Origin: Bacteroidota bacterium
GTDB lineage: Bacteria; Bacteroidota; Bacteroidia; Bacteroidales; JACABE01
Direction of reading: 5' to 3'
Assembly: GCA_013377005.1 (NCBI GenBank)
Contig: JACABE010000022.1
Coordinates: 1-64,000 of the forward strand
Length of the DNA stretch: 64,000 bases
In this document: piece after piece, positions 61,801-64,000 of the stretch
Layout of the letters: every line of letters starts with the position of its first letter
Numbering within the stretch: position 1 is the stretch's first letter
The notes under the pieces: model-generated
Databases searched by the model: none
Told to the model about the DNA's origin: nothing
What the model saw: the letters and a program-made list of their open reading frames with translations, nothing else
Position numbers and translations under genes: made by a program

Positions 61801-63388
61801 CGGTTTTTTTATTTAATGCTTTTATATACTCGTTTACTTTATCTTTAACGAAAACAACTTCATCATCAGAATCGTATATTAAAAAGCCCATGTTTGCAAG
61901 ACGAATGAGCATTACCTTAACCTGTTCAGGTTCAATTTTCATTTGTTTTGAGAGGTCACTCACATAAATTTGCTGTGTGTCATAGCTATCTACATATTTT
62001 TTTATCCGATATAAGGGATTAATTTCATCTATTCCTTGCAATTTTGCAAAACGTGCTTCTGAGTAATAGTTAAAAGATTCAAAAGTTGCCCGACTACTTC
62101 TTCCAGGTGATCTTATCATACTGAAATCAATTTTAGGCTCATCCGTTTTCCAGTACATCGCTTCAAAATACATATCCAATTTATGATAGGTATTAAAAAA
62201 CGGACTTTCTGAAATATCATTCATACCACGAATTAAAGTTAATTCTTTAGTTTCACTCATATATTTCATTTCCAAGCTAGGATGGTAGATCGAATCTCCT
62301 TTCCAGTATATTGTTACTGAAGCAAGATTGGATGAAATTTTATCTTTGTGGATTGTAAATGATTTTGAGGCTGTCACTACAAATTCTTTCTCATCTTTCT
62401 TAAATCTTAAATAGGCATCCTGAAATTTATCGCCTGTACCTAAAATTTTAACCCCATTCATTGCAAATCCTCCTTCGTAATCAATGTTTGGAAAAATGTT
62501 TTTAATGCTTAATCGTTTATCATAAGAATTGAAGCGGGGGTAAGATGCTTTATCTTCGGTAACATCTGCCATCACTTTTTCTTGAATACTACCCAATAAA
62601 AAGGTAGAAAAATATGCAGGATAAAAGAATTTAGCTGAGTCGGATGAAAATTTGGAAAAGCGCATATCAACCTCATAATTGGCAATTTGAGCATACACTT
62701 CATCGGGGCCGAAACCTGCTCTTTCCCATGTAAGTTTTCCGCCTTCGCCTATCCATTTATTTTCTATGGGAAAGTAAGTACCCTTTGTATTTAAAATAAC
62801 GGAACTGTCTTTATTTGCTTGGCAAATTAAATCCAATGATGGAAAAACAACTTTGATGGTACTATCGTTTTCATAGTGAAAATCATTACTTGTTGAATAC
62901 CATTTTATTGCTTTTGATGTAAATAAATAATTGGTTTTTAATAAACTTCGGGTGTTTTCCATGAAATCTACAAAATACCTGCTCTTTTTAAAGTCGAGTA
63001 AGCTAATAACACCCTTAAACCAAGCATTGTAACTTTTTTCATTTTGATCGCTTTTTTTGAAATCAATGATGCAACTGAGAAAACTAAAGAAATGCGGAAA
63101 TGCACGCATTTTTGCTTTCAGCATTAAATTGGCAGCGGAAAGGAGTTGTATTTTTTCATTATCATCAAAACTACCTGAATTCCATAATTGCTCAAAATTT
63201 ACTAACATGGCTTCTGCCGAAGCTTTTTGGTCTTTGTCAGCGTTTTTATCTTCTTTGAACAGGGATTTCATCTCTTCAATATAAAAACTTTTGTCCTTTG
63301 AAAAGCTTTTCATGTTTTGAGAAAACGAATTTTGAAATGAGAACAAGACAGAAATTAACATGAACAAGAAGAAACGTTTTGCCAACAT
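58847..63388 (-). CDS. Very large exported protein, conserved in Bacteroidota
   Basis: About 1,513 residues from the Met of 'MLAKRFFLFMLISVLFSF' (63388), which follows the prmA stop by 11 nt; the longer ORF would overlap prmA. A signal peptide is clear. Most of the chain looks like long beta-rich repeats with recurring patterns such as 'GKLTWERAGFGPDEVYAQI' and 'GNMVFEKAEMESNMYQF'. Near residues 475-507 'VSDLSKQMKIEPEQVKVML' and 'LANMGFLIYDSDDEVVF' resemble a winged-helix segment, odd in an exported protein. The last ~25 residues are acidic and Pro/Thr-rich. I recall large unannotated orthologues in other Bacteroidota, but know of no function. A role in the outer envelope is a guess. Confidence 0.82.
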   Translation of the reverse strand: MLAKRFFLFMLISVLFSFQNSFSQNMKSFSKDKSFYIEEMKSLFKEDKNADKDQKASAEAMLVNFEQLWNSGSFDDNEKIQLLSAANLMLKAKMRAFPHFFSFLSCIIDFKKSDQNEKSYNAWFKGVISLLDFKKSRYFVDFMENTRSLLKTNYLFTSKAIKWYSTSNDFHYENDSTIKVVFPSLDLICQANKDSSVILNTKGTYFPIENKWIGEGGKLTWERAGFGPDEVYAQIANYEVDMRFSKFSSDSAKFFYPAYFSTFLLGSIQEKVMADVTEDKASYPRFNSYDKRLSIKNIFPNIDYEGGFAMNGVKILGTGDKFQDAYLRFKKDEKEFVVTASKSFTIHKDKISSNLASVTIYWKGDSIYHPSLEMKYMSETKELTLIRGMNDISESPFFNTYHKLDMYFEAMYWKTDEPKIDFSMIRSPGRSSRATFESFNYYSEARFAKLQGIDEINPLYRIKKYVDSYDTQQIYVSDLSKQMKIEPEQVKVMLIRLANMGFLIYDSDDEVVFVKDKVNEYIKALNKKTDYDALQFYSSVDDGINASLSLLNFDLKIKGIPVVLLSDSQSVFVYPSKQEILVKKNRDFTFSGRIHAGRFDYFAKGCSFQYDDFKLNMPVIDSMSVRVLSFTTNEKGERPLVRLNTVIEDLKGELLVDYPTNKSGLKSHPEYPVFTSHEESYVYYNKPSIQHGVYTKDKFFYRVKPFKIENLDRIPTDSLTFNGNLTSAGIFPEITEPLKVQPDYSLGFIKKTPSTGLANYGGKGKYFDKIDLSNQGLRGNGKLEYITSTSQSNNFIFFPDSMNTIAQKFDIKEQTALMEYPQLSSNNVKEHWRPYQDSLIVDQIDSAFAMYNNESKLSGRVILTPKGLTGSGNMVFEKAEMESNMYQFKQHLFDADTANFRLRTFDLTDLAFNTENYKSHIDFKKRNGEFKSNGGVSKVNFPINRYQCYMDFLDWSMDKDEIALRNTQKPGTEGIDKLSLKELLSADLPGSDFVSTHPAQDSLKFKSPRAVFNMKDYILTAEDVKFIRVADAAIAPDKGKVVILRQAEMQPFVNANILADTATKFHNFYQANATIQGKYAYVANGNYDYVDENDLKHQIYFNKIVVDSNRQTLAKGYISDSSDFALSPAFDFTGNVELRAANEFLFFTGGTQIHHTCSEDALSWLKFSAEINPKKIMIPIGSEPKDINGKKMAAAVLYSNTGQIYTSFANSKRFYSDTAVVSANGFMMYFKDKKEYRIASQTKLLNPDTAGNMLVMDVNSCVTSGEGNINLGTKLGRVEMSSFGNVTNNMRSNEATFDLVMPLNFFFNADAMKLMGQSLYTNNSLTSIENSTATKVKKSFTEILGEKDAEKVVNEINMYGALRKVPDKLDYTMLLTDVKLRYDSTTKSFISLGEIGVGNIGKTQVNKYVKGYLQLIKKRSGDILTLYLELDESEWYFFNYSNNLMQAYSSVKDFNDYITKEKPDKRRLDADNGLPAYSYYLSTERKRNDFIKRMQAAGATSEEPTPEPEKTTE

Positions 63389-63399
63389 TTTGTTTAATT

Positions 63400-64000
63400 T
63401 TATTTGATAAATCTTACAGCTACCCAATTATTTTTTGATATATAACGCTCAAAAGCTATATCATATTTTGCACATTCTTCTTTAATTATAGGAATATCTT
63501 GTTCGTAAAAGCCACTCATCAGTAATACACCATTGCTATTTAACGATAAAGCATAAGCTTGAATGTCGTTTAGTAAAATATTTCGGTTTATATTTGCAAT
63601 GATTACATCAAAATGCATGGAGGGCAATAAGGAAGCATCTCCTAAAAATACTTTAATGTCGGGCACATTATTCATTACAATGTTTTCGAGTGAATTATTA
63701 TAAGCCCATTCATCGTTATCAATAGCCACTACATCTCTTGCTCCTAACTTAGCTGCAAGAATTGCAAGCACACTTGTTCCGCAACCCATATCTAATACAG
63801 ATTTGTTTTTCAAATTTTCTTCAAGTAAGAATTCTATCATATTGGAAGTGGTTTCGTGATGAGCAGTTCCAAATGACATTTTTGGCATAATTACCAAATC
63901 AAATTCAATATCTTTATTTTCGGGATGAAATGGAGCTCGAATACCGCATCTGTTGTTGATAACTACTGCATCATAATTACTTTCCCAAACTTCGTTCCAG
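63400..64000 (-). CDS. prmA: Ribosomal protein L11 methyltransferase (5' end outside window)
   Basis: The open frame continues to the right edge, so this is the C-terminal ~200 residues of a ~280-residue SAM-dependent methyltransferase. 'MPKMSFGTAHHETTSNM' corresponds to the PrmA 'FGTGxHETT' signature, followed by the SAM loop 'VLDMGCGTSVLAILAAKLGA', the acidic 'VAIDNDEWA', and 'DVIIANINRNILL' (the NPPY-like motif). The last residues are 'NNWVAVRFIK'. It trimethylates L11 in other bacteria. It is upstream of the 1.5-kaa gene, 11 nt apart, and probably shares its transcript. Confidence 0.9.
   Translation of the reverse strand, partial: WNEVWESNYDAVVINNRCGIRAPFHPENKDIEFDLVIMPKMSFGTAHHETTSNMIEFLLEENLKNKSVLDMGCGTSVLAILAAKLGARDVVAIDNDEWAYNNSLENIVMNNVPDIKVFLGDASLLPSMHFDVIIANINRNILLNDIQAYALSLNSNGVLLMSGFYEQDIPIIKEECAKYDIAFERYISKNNWVAVRFIK

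Overview
The window is about 64 kb of AT-rich chromosomal DNA from a member of the Bacteroidota, most likely Bacteroidales or a close relative. Four things point there. Many genes are preceded by the Bacteroidota sigma-A -7 box TAnnTTTG. Shine-Dalgarno sequences are almost absent. Several secreted proteins end in a type A Por/T9SS sorting domain (a 'YPNP' start, a 'G.yflk' core and a basic end). The gene families are typical of the phylum: THX, DUF4199 pair, DUF6261, DUF1573, C10 protease with sorting domain, and E. coli-like OTC plus carbamate kinase. The species cannot be told from the sequence. I found no rRNA, tRNA, CRISPR array or prophage. Most of the window is ordinary housekeeping DNA, with accessory material at 1-700, 4.5-9.6 kb, 22-25 kb and 55.5-58 kb.

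Layout. 1-692: decayed T9SS repeat gene. 0.8-4.5 kb: DNA repair and RNA genes (recQ, mpg, trmH, THX). 4.5-5.2 kb: two long imperfect hairpin repeats. 5.3-6.1 kb: PPOX/holin-like pair. 6.29-7.71 kb: an IS1595-family element with 22-bp ends, a passenger membrane ORF and a transposase in three frames. 7.9-9.6 kb: T9SS cargo and a CDF-like membrane protein. 9.7-11.8 kb: ornithine carbamoyltransferase and carbamate kinase. 12-15.8 kb: membrane protein and a GH3/serine-hydrolase fusion. 15.9-21.1 kb: HU, fmt, ribH, a TPR protein and, divergently, ribosomal protein S1. 21.2-25.3 kb: RNase Z, two T9SS genes with related C-termini and matching palindromes, and DUF6261. 25.7-30.6 kb: GNAT, mltG, a hydrolase-like protein lacking its catalytic residues, a phosphohexomutase and DUF2279. 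30.6-33.7 kb: threonine dehydrogenase (SDR type), DUF1573 and an aminotransferase.

33.8-38.1 kb is a minus-strand envelope-sugar block (two DUF4199 proteins, GT2, GmhA, a GmhB-like HAD phosphatase) ending in a secreted MORN protein with a LytTR-like C-terminus. 38.2-40.4 kb: C10 cysteine protease. 41-43.4 kb: rpe, then a DUF2231 / lipoprotein rubrerythrin / OsmC stress operon. 43.6-45.1 kb: gamma and beta subunits of a Na+-translocating decarboxylase. 46-49.5 kb: four-helix bundle protein, DUF1015 and an LptF/G permease. 49.6-56.1 kb: two GT4 enzymes, a GT22-like membrane transferase, ligA and a small secreted protein, all tightly packed. 56.3-64 kb: T9SS cargo with a rare perfect Shine-Dalgarno, comB, a roughly 1,500-residue exported protein and the 3' part of prmA.

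Nothing here is a complete new defence or mobile system. The observations most worth following up are the exported MORN-LytTR protein, the IS1595 element with a canonical A AAA AAG slippery site and a promoter beside its left end, the lipoprotein rubrerythrin operon, the repeated palindrome/leader/T9SS-gene unit, and heptamer arrays that begin on the stop codons of three unrelated genes.
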